Source: Metopolophium dirhodum (Eukaryota > Arthropoda > Insecta > Hemiptera > Aphididae). From it: DNA of 64,000 nt. The stretch's first letter is position 1, and each line of letters opens with the position of its first letter. This document shows positions 37,500-49,245 of this stretch, piece after piece. A program made the position numbers and the translations under genes. The notes under the pieces are model-generated. The model made no database searches. It saw only the letters and a list, made by a program, of their open reading frames with translations, and was not told where the DNA came from. The stretch is from positions 12,523,217 to 12,587,216 of the forward strand of contig NC_083561.1 in NCBI RefSeq assembly GCF_019925205.1. The letters are read 5' to 3'.

Positions 37500-40380
37500 T
37501 AACTACATAATTATTATATTGTTAACACCATCGACATGGTGCTGTGTGACATGCGTGCAGTCTCTCCGGTTGGTGTAAAATCGATCGGTCCTAGTTTCTT
37601 CCGTCGTATAAATTACAATAATATTTTCTGGAGAAATGTTAAGCTACTCATCGTGGCCGTCATTTCATCGGAACAAGCGTATTACAGTACTGATACACCT
37701 ACCTATTAAAGACAATATATATTAATATTATATATATTATTCTAATGGGAAAATCACTTCGTTAACGATCTCTATGCCCGAACAAAAAGCCATTTGTTTG
37801 TGAGTAAGTGCGTATTCATTTAGGTAAGGCATAATAATAATATCATCGTAAGAGCGTGGTAGCAAGTCTCGTCGTCGGAGCGATGAAGGTAACGGCTGCT
37901 GCAGGTCGGTCGATTGTCGACAGTGTCGCGCGTGCATGTGTACCTATACCTACGCATATTTATACATATGAACGGTAATTTATCGTTTTTCACGTAGCGA
38001 CCGTGTACACACACATCGGCCGTGTTTATTATTATTTTTGTTTTAACTAGAAGTACACCAAGCACCGTTAAATCGCTAATGGCTACCACCGACTGTCAGG
38101 TAATGAAATACGAAAATTAAAACGCGGGAGCCCCATCAGTGTGTTAGTATACGATGGTACGATAGGTGACTGATGGCCGCCACCGTGTTCGACACCGGAC
38201 AATTAATAACTCCGTGGCTTCTATTGTATATTGGTTTTTTTTTTACATAAATCACGTTCCGTTCAAAAAACGAAAATAATAAAACTAAACGATATACGTG
38301 TCCGTTTAATTATTATGTGTTCGAATGTACAACGAAAAGTAAAAATCGTTATTATTTCCTCAGGGAGTACAAAAATCAGCTTGTCGATTATAGGTAGCTA
38401 GGTATTATGTTTAAATATTTTAAATATTTCGTAGATAATTTGTGTAACGGCAAAACGCGCGGGTAAGTTCACCAGCAAACATCCATCTAGAAGGTTCTTA
38501 ATTTTATGTCTAAGACGTACCTACCTATAAGTGTAGCGCGTTAATAATAATAATAATTCATGTGGAGTAATAGTGAGAACGGCTTCCGCCTTCCAGTTTT
38601 TAAACAACGTATCATTAACCAATAGAGGTATCCGTCTTATAATATCATGTTGTCTTGATAAATATTATTTTAATTATTTTGTTTCATGAAACAATAAATA
38701 ACCGTAGCGCAAGTAATTAAATTCTATAAAAAAAAAAAAAACAAAACAAAACAATAACATGTATAAAACCCATGTAGATTGTACACTTATTGTTGGCCTC
38801 GGTTGTGTAAATATACTCACTTTGGTTAAAAAAATGTCGACGTGTGTTCAAGATATCGAAAACAATTGAACTAGATCGTAGTGAGATACGGGAAGATAAC
38901 TCGTCGCCTATAGTACCTACACCATATCGGAATCATTATAAACGAGGGGCAGCGAAGCGAATACGAACCGAAAAGGAGTCGGACATGTCCAATTGTATTC
39001 AACGATGCATGTGGAATTCTCAAAATGCCAGGGTTGTGATCAAAGTAAATATTGAAATTTACTAATGATATCGACGGAGGAAAAAAATGTAAAAACGCTT
39101 CAAATAATATGCGTGGCACGGATATAAATATATATTTCGAAGGGGATTATAAATAAAAGGAAAACTGATGGTGTGTACCAGATTAATAAGAGGAAGTTTA
39201 AAAGAGGGACCTAGATAGATACGGGAAAAATCGACATAAAAATAAATTGAAACGATTTATAAAGAGGCATTCATTGTACATTGGCTATGGGATGTACATT
39301 TTAGACGTACTTGTAATAAACGAGAAAGTCGTCTGACGGAAATGAGTTGAAAAAAGAGGTTAGATGGAATTTGTGGATCGGACATGTATGTATGTGTGTT
39401 ATGGCGGCGTATAACTCATTTGTAAAGCGTCTGTCGAAAACAAAACGATTTAAGAGAGGAAAGAAAATAATAAAAGTATTTTGGAATTGTGCATTTGTGA
39501 TGGCTATCTCGAAGACAATTTTTCTTGACGTAAAAAGTTTAATCGTGGCACTGCGGAAACACGGGGTCTCAAAGTTTGAGTTTGACGATATTTTGTCGGT
39601 TTGAAATTACTTTGCCGCTTTAAGGTGTCAACGCAGAGGAGCTTTACGCGTATAATATGTTTTATAGTCAATAGTCAGACATCCGAGTGACTGTATAAAC
39701 ACCGCGCATTGGTGAGGAGGGTGAAAATTCTATAGGGAGAAAGATACACGATAACAAGCACACGGTGTTTTCGCCCGCATCTCGTAAAGCACCGCTAACT
39801 GCTGTCGTTGATTGATCGGCAACGGTGGCAGCCGATTAAACTTGAGTAGAAATTTGTCTCGTAAACTCGACTTTCTATTAATTGACACCCTGGGCCTGCA
39901 GTGGGAAGCATATTTCATACGGTTAATCTCGGAGGTTTGGAAAATTAATTTCATCCCACCGAATTGTTGTAAGCACATGATATACACAATACATTGTAGC
40001 AAAACAGCAAGCTATTTTATTACATAATCAACTACAAGTTCTAGACGCGGAAGGTGGTTGCAATCAATTATATCGTGAGTCCGTGAATGCCAAAAGTTAT
40101 TCCTATTATATTATTATCATTATAATAAACTTTGGACGAAGAATACCTATTAAAATGATTTCCTGCGTTTTAACAATAAAAATATGTACTACCCACGACT
40201 GTTATTTCCGAAAAATATCTAAAAAGTATATAATAACAGTATTGCGAAATATTTAAACGAAAAACGTATGTGTGGATAACCTGCGCAGTGTAAATTGACC
40301 CCACACCGGATTCCGTAGCGATCATTACACGAATGTAGTATAAAATCCTAGAAATTAATCATTGTAAAAAGCGAGCGCGA
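37500..40380. other. Gene-free stretch
   Basis: No gene is supported. Frames of 73 and 85 codons on the + strand (38,844-39,065 and 39,347-39,604) are K/R-rich and unrecognised. No splice sites or domains link them. The DNA grades from A/T-rich to mixed toward the CpG-rich zone that follows. Confidence 0.55.
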
Positions 40381-41640
40381 TGGAGGGAGGTTGATGGATG
40401 CTGTGGCGACGGTCGGGTTCTCTGGCGGGAAGGAGATGTTTACAGCCAATTTCGTGATTCACGACCTCCAACCACCGCCACCGAACGGCAGCAACCGCCG
40501 ACGACGACGACCATTTCACGGCGACGACATCTTAATCGCGTAATTGCCTATTAACCTCTCGGCGGCGGCATCGGCGGTCTCGTCGCGTTCGGTCCGCGGC
40601 GTCAAAAACGCACGCGGAGTCAAAGCACACATTTTCCACCAGTAATTCCGTTTTTGTACACGTTCAAAACGTGCACACGACATCTAATAATTATAATTAT
40701 TAGAATAATAATACACAAACGCGGTATTCTTAATGGATCATGGGAGCTCGCGTATGACATAACGATAATTGATCACACACACACTCATATTATTATATTA
40801 TACGTTGCAGTTCGTTCCAGAAATTGATTAACCGGTCTCTCCGGTCTCCGTCACTCTTTCTCTCTCTCACACGCGCTCTCTGTCTATCTTTTTTTCTCCA
40901 TCGTTTTCCCGTGTGTCTCGCATTATATTTATTCTTCTCGGGGGCTTTGTCCGGTGGCCCGCACTCGCCCGTCTGTTTGTTCTCCTGATCGTGCAGTGGT
41001 GTGCTTCTGCTGCCGTGGCGGCGATCCAGACAAACCGGTTTTCGGCGCGCACTCTTTATATTCTTATTATTATTATTATTACCAGCCGACGCCGCCGCCG
41101 CCGCCGCCTCAGATTCCTCGGATTCACCGTCGTCTCGGTATATCGGTGTCTCTCGGCCCCGGACGGTCGTCGTCGTTCGCGAGCGCGCGCGCGAGCTCAC
41201 CGACCAATTTACGCATTGTTTTTCATTATTATTATTTTTCTCTCCGGTCCGAAAAGATAGCGCGAATCGCGTCGGGCGATCGTCTGTTGCCGTCGCGAGT
41301 CGGGTCGTCCGCCGTGAATAAAAATAATATATACTTTTTATTTTACAATTTTAATTACCACCATTGGGGATATTATAATATATTATAATATGTGTGGCGG
41401 CGGTGGCGGGTCACATATTATTATACACATACACACCAATCGTCCATCTGCCTCGGTGCAGTGTGCAGCGTGTGTGCCGCCGCCGTCTACGGTTCGACTT
41501 ATCATCTATCTATCGTTTTATATGGGTGTGTGGTGGGGTGGTACGCATTAAATATTAGCGTTCGAGTCGTAGGTGTTTGTGTATATAGTGTGAGCGAGGG
41601 CTAGCGAGGTATATAGTTTTCTTCTCCGAGACTATTACTA
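40381..41640 (+). promoter_or_regulatory. CpG-rich promoter-like zone
   Basis: This is one of the most CpG-dense parts of the window, with a GCCGCC run at 41,092-41,108 and many CGTCG and GCGCG motifs. A long C/T-rich tract (about 40,833-40,899) precedes it. Unmethylated CpG-rich DNA marks promoters in many genomes. Here it sits about 4.2 kb upstream of the + strand exon at 45,877 and could hold the first noncoding exon. No start site, TATA box or donor can be assigned with confidence. ORFs of 106-144 codons are open in all three + frames and one of 135 codons on the - strand, so the openness reflects composition. Confidence 0.35.
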
Positions 41641-41644
41641 CTTA

Positions 41645-43583
41645 GCGGTGCGATGTATACCAGATTGTGCGTGTGTGCCCATATACATATACGGGACGGA
41701 TTTCTTCAAGCTATTATTATTGTTGTTTTTTTCCAATTCTAATTTGGAGGACGACGAGAAACGCTGAACGGCGCTCGTGTGTGTCCGTACGAGACTGAGA
41801 TAAAAACCACCACCGGTCGGTCACTTAAAATCCAATTCCCATACACAATAATACGCATTATTATACGTATATGTTCACGTTTCACACGTTTAATCGTTGA
41901 TACAGATCGTTGTCATTTAACCGTGATTCTTGGGTTCTTTTTATACAAATTCAGTTTTAAACGATAAAATAACACCGTATTATATTATTTTATGATTTTA
42001 AATGAAAAAGTTAGTAGGTACCTAAGTACACACTTACCTAGTATTATATTTCTTCATGTTAGAAACGCGTGTCAAAACTAATAATCATCAAATACCTTGA
42101 AAGTTATTTGTGGTTTACTCGTGTTGTAAAACTTTTACATACGTTTCACGTCAAATTGCACACCAATATTTTCGGCATGCAGGTGCAAAAAAAATAATAA
42201 TAATAGATTTTTAAAATTTTAAACCATTATTATTTTGTATTCTCGTTTCAAAACCATAAAGTCATTTTTTAATTTTTTACACGGATGTAATGTGAAGAAA
42301 TTAATTGTGTTTGGTATTTACAATAGATTCCACACAAATAACATCCCATCAAGGCCGTGTCGGAAGACTTCAAAAACATTTCATTTATATTATAATATTA
42401 TTATACCTTTACGATATACATTATACATATTTTATACGGCGTCTATTCGTGTTTATAAAATGTCGTATAACTACTGCAATTTAAATCGAAATAAACGTAT
42501 AGAATTTACGATCAATATAATGATATATCTATACATCAAAGTATAATATTTTAGAAAATAAAAACGTCAAATAACTAATTGACGTGGGAATGAATTAAAA
42601 CCTGATTAATTTTATTCAATATTCATGGGCCAACCTAGTAAAATAATATCTTATGTCATATATTTATTAGTTGTTCATATTATAATATTATGTTTATTAT
42701 AATATAGGTATCGTATTAATTTGATATGATATTAAATTAAACCAATTCCGTCAGTGTTTTACATTTTGTAAAAAAAAGAAAAATATTTGATCAGTCACAG
42801 TTTTGGAGCTCTCACAAGTGCAATATTAATCGCGGTTGGTTATTTAAAAGTTTTGATTCATCGAAATACGAAACGGTATTGAAGATAATAATTATAACAA
42901 TATGGACGAGAAAGGTTTTGGATTTTGTTTCATGTAAGGCCAAACAATGAAAATTGAAAAATGTCAACGTGATTTTTTTTTTGCAACGTCATTAATATGA
43001 TGACTATATATGAAATAGTGTATATTACTATAAATAATATATTTCACAATTTCGGGTATAGGTATAGCGCACATTTATTAGCTATATTAATGCTGTAAAA
43101 ACTAACCATTGTGTGTGATGTTTTGTACGTTTAACTCTGTACAGTAAGGGGAGATATTATTTTTTTTATATAATATATTTTTTTCAAATCCATCTATAAC
43201 GCACGCACCCTTTAAAACGCCACGTCCGAATCGATATCGACGCGCATCACTTGCTACTGCCGCAGCAGCAGTAACAGCAACAGCAGCCGCCGCGCCGTCA
43301 ATCGCGACTGCAGCGGGACACAAAAGAAAGAAGAGTCGCGTCTGTGTATTATTATTATTATATACATTATTATAGGTACACCTAACCCTCCCCCACTGCT
43401 GTACGGCACTAACCTGAACCACGGGATGGGATGTAGTCCTCATAATAATAATACGAAAAAAAAATCCGTGAAACCACCACCGTAAAAAAAAACCAAAAAG
43501 AACCAAATCGCCAGAACGACGAAATCCCATCAAACCCGCGTAATGGTATTTTCAAACGGAGCGTTATTAACGCGGAGGATATT

Positions 43584-43615
<32 letters not shown>

Positions 43616-45870
43616 CAATCGATGGAAACATATTTTTCGCCTGGCCGAACGCGTTCATTTTATATCATATATCTGATCGACGTGCGCGAGCCTCCATATA
43701 GGTACTCGCGTTCTGATCGGCATATGGGCACATACTACACATAATACGTCTTATTATTATTATTATTTTTTTTTTACGCACTAGAAAATAATTGTTAATT
43801 ATATATACGTATAATATTATGTATAGGAGAAGCAGCGACAACGTTTATGTGTGTGAGTACGAGCGCGCGTAAAGAAGATTGTCGTCTACCGATAAAAAAA
43901 AAAAATAATAAAAAAAACCGAAGCATTTGTCAAGTACTCCGGTGAACTCGGTTGACCCCACTTCACCGCCGCCCTGCCACATGGAGACCTATAAATCACG
44001 GACGCCATACCGCCCGCGCGATCGTTCCAGTTTAATGAGTTTGTTATTATTTTAGTTGCATTGTATATTATATCGTCGCGCGTGTGCCTTATAAGCGGAT
44101 AAGTCGTCGAACACCACCGGTCAGCAGTCAACGTGTGTTTACGAGAAATACCAGAAAGAGAGAGAGAGAGAAATATTAATCCTATTTCTCTTCATCCTGG
44201 TTAGGTTTTCCGGGATCAGGGAGAAGGGAGGGGCGAGAACAAAAAGTCTGCCGTTTCTTTTATTTTTTTTTTGCTATTCTTTTTCACAATATATTAAAAC
44301 TCGACGATGAGTGCAATTTAAAATATCCATTCGCTGCACAAAAATATGTGTGTATAGATCTCCAAATTTGAACAAACCATTATTCTTTTTGTACATTATC
44401 TTTACGCTGTATTATAATATGATAGACTCTGACGGTGGTATAGGTATTCAATCTGCTGCAACACTGTTGACAAACCACATCGCTGCAGGTAATTCAGTCT
44501 CCGGTGGTCTGTGTACGCGTCTTCTTTAACGTTCTGCACTGCCGAGATTTGGAAAACAATCTTATAGGTACACTCAAAACAATACAAGACCTTTATTATT
44601 ATTATTATTATTCGTTACTATATTATGGTTTACTAGCTCTGACGATAATTCAACGATAATAACAATTGTGTCATCACATTAAGGACGAGCTGTTATAAGA
44701 GTAAAAGATTAAAAAAAGGGTAGGTGTGTATCTACTATGGATGGTTAACTAAATATTTCGTAATTGTATAGATAATACGCATGAAAATATTTCTGTATGA
44801 TGTAGAATTAAAAGAAAAATTAATGGGCCTTGTATTTTTAGTATAGGGGGTGAGTTATTTTATGAAGCTTGCTCCGTGAGTTTCAAAAACTCAGGCAACC
44901 ACTTACTGTTACGTCTAATATAATATGATCCGTGTTATAAAATCTTTCGTCAGCAATAACCGTCGTCCTCAGCCGACTTTAACGCGGCTCAACGGACGTG
45001 CTTCTGATAAAAAAAACTCGTGAATTATTTCTGACCACTGTGGAATGAGATTCGACGCAAAGATACACGCGTGCGTGGCACTTAAGTACCTATATATTAT
45101 GGGACATTTACATTTATTATAAATTATAATATACAACTACGACTTACCTACCTAATATACCTAATAATAATATATGATGATAATGATGGTCGGGCGCGGG
45201 TGACGACGACAACGACGATCGGTCTTACAGTGTGCCGCGCATAAACGACGGCTTTTATTGGACAATCGTCTTTTATGCGCGGAAAACAAAAAGTACAAAA
45301 ATGTCAACATCGGCAGCTCGGAAGGACACTAATTGGAAACCAGATGGACAGTTTTGCGCGAGTGGCGACGGCGGCGGCGGCAGATGCCGAAGATAACGTC
45401 AGCGGAACAATGGGGGGGACGGAGCAAAAAAAAAAATGTATAATATAATAACAATAATAAACGGGACCTTTCGATGGCGACTTTAGAAGTCATTATCAAA
45501 CGCACCACACTGCACATATATATATAATCTACTATACATAATATTATTATTATTGCACGTTATATACGACTGCAGACCTGAGCAATAATAATAATAAGAA
45601 TAATAATAATGATAACGCTCAGCCCCGCCGCCGTTGCACTTGTCAGTTGTGTTCATGTGCAGTATAATATTATTCTATATATTATAATGATATTGTTGTG
45701 TAAATGTGCAGCGATCTCTATATACAATAATTGTATATATATAATTGTCGCGTGGTACAATGGTGTTATTTTTTACACGGTACCAATATATGCGACTTAT
45801 ATAGAAGTGCCCAAGTGTATTATATATATATATTATATTATGTGTGTATTATATTCGTTTGTTTGTGTGT
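41645..45870. other. Gene-free stretch (probable intron or upstream region)
   Basis: No gene is supported. It includes ATT microsatellites (43,584-43,615; 44,590-44,612), a GA run (44,158-44,170), and G/C-richer patches at 43,200-43,330, 43,640-44,110 and 45,180-45,430. If the CpG-rich zone is the promoter, this is the first intron of the gene whose next exon begins at 45,877. Confidence 0.5.
43584..43615 (+). repeat. ATT trinucleotide microsatellite
   Basis: About ten ATT units. The poly-N frames over it are artefacts. Confidence 0.9.
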
Positions 45871-45876
45871 CCGCAG

Positions 45877-45955
45877 GAAAGAAAAACGTTCAGCGATGAG
45901 GAGGAGGTAGCCGTCGCCACTAACCGTCGCAGCCGCCGCCGCCGCCACTGCCGTC
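45877..45955 (+). other. 5' UTR part of exon, with 3' splice site and tiny uORF
   Basis: The T/G-rich tract TTCGTTTGTTTGTGTGTCCGCAG ends in AG at 45,875-45,876 and is a credible acceptor. The exon then starts at 45,877 and its coding part follows at 45,956. A complete upstream ORF of four codons plus stop (Met-Arg-Arg-Arg) lies at 45,896-45,910. It does not overlap the main start, so it could dampen translation. Confidence 0.5.
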
Positions 45956-46112
45956 ATGCACAAGTATCACCAACAACACCACTACGGCGACAGCAACCAT
46001 CACCACCATCGCCACAACCACCATTACATCAACCGTCACCACCGATGCTGTCTCACCGCGGTGTTTCTGCTGCTGGCCGTCGCGATCGTCAGCCCCGGAC
46101 GAGCCGAACACG
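45956..46112 (+). CDS. First coding exon of a secreted or membrane protein (partial)
   Basis: The exon encodes 52 residues plus one base. Residues 1-30 are unusually His-rich (13 of 30). Residues 31-45 (CCLTAVFLLLAVAIV) form a hydrophobic core. SPGRA at 46-50 fits signal peptidase cleavage after Ala50. The exon ends CACG|GTAAGC, a strong donor in phase 1, the phase commonly used just after a signal peptide in extracellular and immunoglobulin-superfamily genes. The start codon has G at -3. The -GTAAG donor is tandemly duplicated 65 bp downstream. The remaining exons were not found, so the family cannot be named. The long N-region could instead make it a type II signal anchor. A shadow frame over the same bases is longer but shows no such architecture. 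Confidence 0.65.
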
Positions 46113-46231
46113 GTAAGCTTTGATTACTTTAACACATATACATATTATAATAACCGTTACTGTTGTTTCCGAACACGGTAAGCTTTGATTACTTTAATAC
46201 ATACATATTATAATAACCGTTACTGTTGTTT
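46104..46231 (+). repeat. Tandem duplication containing the splice donor
   Basis: Copy 1 (46,104-46,168, 65 bp) and copy 2 (46,169-46,231, 63 bp) begin with CCGAACACGGTAAGC and are nearly identical. They differ by one substitution and a 2-bp indel. Each carries the exon end and donor. Use of the second donor would retain 65 nt and run into an in-frame TGA at 46,121 after the residues Gly-Lys-Leu. Confidence 0.9.
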
Positions 46232-46234
46232 CCG

Positions 46235-48980
46235 ATTGGAAATGGCTGACATATGGCACACTCGAAAAACCCATTCGACTATAACTTGTAATACGTACAA
46301 TATTATTGGTAGGCAATAGTATCGTGTTTCGATTACACACACCCGCCCACCGGTGCAGTGTTCCTCTCTACCGCGGTTAGCCCCTAGTTGAGTCGTCTCT
46401 GCATCAGCAGTGGCATTACCATAGTATTGGTAATACCTACCTATTATAATTACATCCGATTAATATGTTACATTTTTAATGTAATGAATTACCATGTTTT
46501 TGGTTTTCGTCGCAAAACACTATAGGTACGTGACAGGTATAGGTAAAGAGATAATCGTTGTTTCCAAATATTCGTATTTTTTTTTTTACCAGACTGATTT
46601 CTCGCTATCCCCATCACTTTTGCTCCCGTGTACGGTGTTCATTTATTTTGTTAGCGATTTACAAATATTAGTTTAATACTTGCTGACTTGGGAAAGTATG
46701 CATGAAAATATACTCACCGGTTCCCATAAAAAAATACGTATCCGGTCGTTAAAATGTCACGTGTCTCACGTAAAAACACGTCTCCGACAGTACACTCATA
46801 AATTACCGCATCATGGTGTGTGTGTGTGTGTATAATGTATATATGTATAATACTATGTACTTTATGGGCTATTTTTTTTTTGTTAAATCTTAAAATCGAA
46901 ATCGATTGCAGTCACGATTTAATGTTTTACACGTATTCTCTTTTAGATTTACTACACAGAATAATTAATAGAATAGTTGTCATGTACCTAAATGTTATTT
47001 ATCGACATTTATTATATACCTCCTTAATTTAACATTATTAATGTTTCGTCATGAGTTTAATTTTCAAACCAATTTATATTGTTCAAATTAATTTGTACTT
47101 ACATTAGTTTAATAACTCTATCTTTGTTTTCGTTCATGTATGATTATCAAAATAACTGCCGTGTGTCATTTTAATAATATATATAGGTATAATAGTGGGG
47201 ACGTAGCCGAGAAGTGTCGAGTTTATATATTTGTATGTTGGTAACTTCTCTATAGTGTGTATTTAGTTTGTACTTTATGCATACGGTATTACGGTATAAC
47301 AATAACAATATTGTTATAAACTATTTCACTAAATTTTTTTGTTTTGGAATCTGAACAATGCAAACATTAGTCACCCTTACCCAGCGAATTTACATTCGTA
47401 TTTTATAGTATATAATATTATACATTTCCAACTCTCATTTTCTCTGCAGTCTCCACTAACTATTATAGCTCCCAACTCACAAGTCGACCCACTATTATTG
47501 TATCGCTCGGCGCGTACTGCACTGTGTATAATATAATCCTGATAACCGATCAGTAACGAAGAATGGTGAGGGAGGCAACGTCAAAGTCATTTGTATATAC
47601 GCCACTGGAACTTAATATACGTGTCTAAATGTTTTCATCGTCCATATATTTCTGCATTGCGATTATTGTAATATTGTGTTGTAATATCGTTTATATTAAA
47701 GCGTTATGTTGCATTCGCAACGGGTCGTGTTCAATTTTAATATTTTCATACTCCCGAATAACAGTTAAAACGTATTTACTTTCACGAGACTTAACATTTT
47801 AATAATTTTGAATAATAATACTGACAGGCAAGATTTGATTACGTCCATGTTGAACATTTTTTTTTTTATAAGAGTATTCCAGACATATTTCGGTATACGA
47901 CTTTCACTATAATGCTATTTCAAGAGTGGCATCACACACGTCATCGGTTTGTCTGACGTGAACGATGTATTTTTTTAGTCGGTCGCTGCAAATAATAAAG
48001 TCTTTCTCTAAAACGTTGAACTTTTATTTTTTTCACACACACATTACAATTTGTATGATTAAACGACGACGCGCTACGTTCGCGCCCGAAATTGAAAATT
48101 CTTTTTGGATTCTTACGCGACGACAACGCACTAAGAAAAAGTGATCAAAAAGTGAACATAATATATTATCCCGTCTAGACTACCTATTTTAAGTCATTAT
48201 TTTATACTTCAGTAGATATTACTATAATACTAGATATCCATCGTGATGACCGTTACTACATTTTTACCATATAATATGCGTCCACACGCATAAGGTACTT
48301 ATGGCTACCATACGACCAGACTACAACAACTGTACCGCTATTACTTATACGTACTTGTGTTATTATTGTATTTTTAAAACACACACAAACAAACGCGCGC
48401 ATTAATCTTTCATTTTCTATGCACACAACAACGACGGCGCACGGGCGACGGCCAATCATCGCAGTAGGAACGAATTTCGTGCGCGCATTCTTAAATCAAC
48501 ATGCCCGGAGACTCCCCGGGGCCTTTTCCCGCACGACCGCCCTCCACCCCGCCGCCACCTTCCGGTTTTCGTGTACCGCCACCGCCGGAGCGGTCTGTAA
48601 ACGCGCGTGACGTTCTCGATATTATTATATTATTCTGTCTCGGAGTCTCGCGGTCCGTATCATTTTATGGGGCCGTTTAAAAACAAAACAAAACTATATA
48701 AATAACGTATAAGGTGCACACGAGGTAATTTAACATATTTCTACCTCTACCTATATAATATACTCGTGTATATTACATATATAATATACACTTATATATA
48801 TTACATATAATATACTGCAATCTATGTTCACACACGCACACACGCACGCTCAACCTGACACACGAGTGAAACCAACACCATTATCGTCTATAGGTTTATA
48901 CACCGGACTCTTCTCTATATGTACCATATAACCTTCATACCTATGGTCGAAACCGTCAAACTCGCACTAATATATTACAC
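46235..48980. other. Gene-free stretch (probable intron)
   Basis: No exon is supported. It holds a GT run at 46,814-46,831 and A/T-rich DNA. A segment at 47,195-47,605 starts with AGTGGGGACGTAGCC and ends with the complement of CAGTGGCGTATATAC, a weak possible DNA-transposon remnant. A CpG-rich patch lies at 48,420-48,660. Confidence 0.5.
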
Positions 48981-49245
48981 CAGATATATATATATATACA
49001 TTTATGTATGCGGAAATTCCGGTGCGGGCACCCTCCTGCTAAGACTTAACCCCAGCGACTATGTATTTATATGTATGTATGTATATATATATATATAATA
49101 TTACGTATTGCATATATGATTGTATGAATTTATGTAATAAATGTACATGGTGTGACGGGGTCGTCTCTATAATATATATATATAGGTATAATACTATATA
49201 TATATATATATATGTATTATATATATATAGGTATAATACTATAAT
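48981..49245. repeat. TA-rich simple and short tandem repeat
   Basis: TA runs are interrupted by two copies of ATATATATAGGTATAATACTATA, at about 49,173-49,198 and 49,222-49,242. The Y/I-rich frames here are artefacts. Confidence 0.8.

Noticed and set aside
40793..41388. ORFs of 106-144 codons in three + frames and 135 codons on the - strand
   Set aside because: All are open at once in a CpG-rich region and have low-complexity translations. I treat this as promoter-like DNA.
45844..46116. 90-codon ORF in another frame over the secreted-protein exon
   Set aside because: It is a shadow: it reads through the splice acceptor region and past the donor. The alternative frame has a start codon, signal peptide and phase-1 donor.
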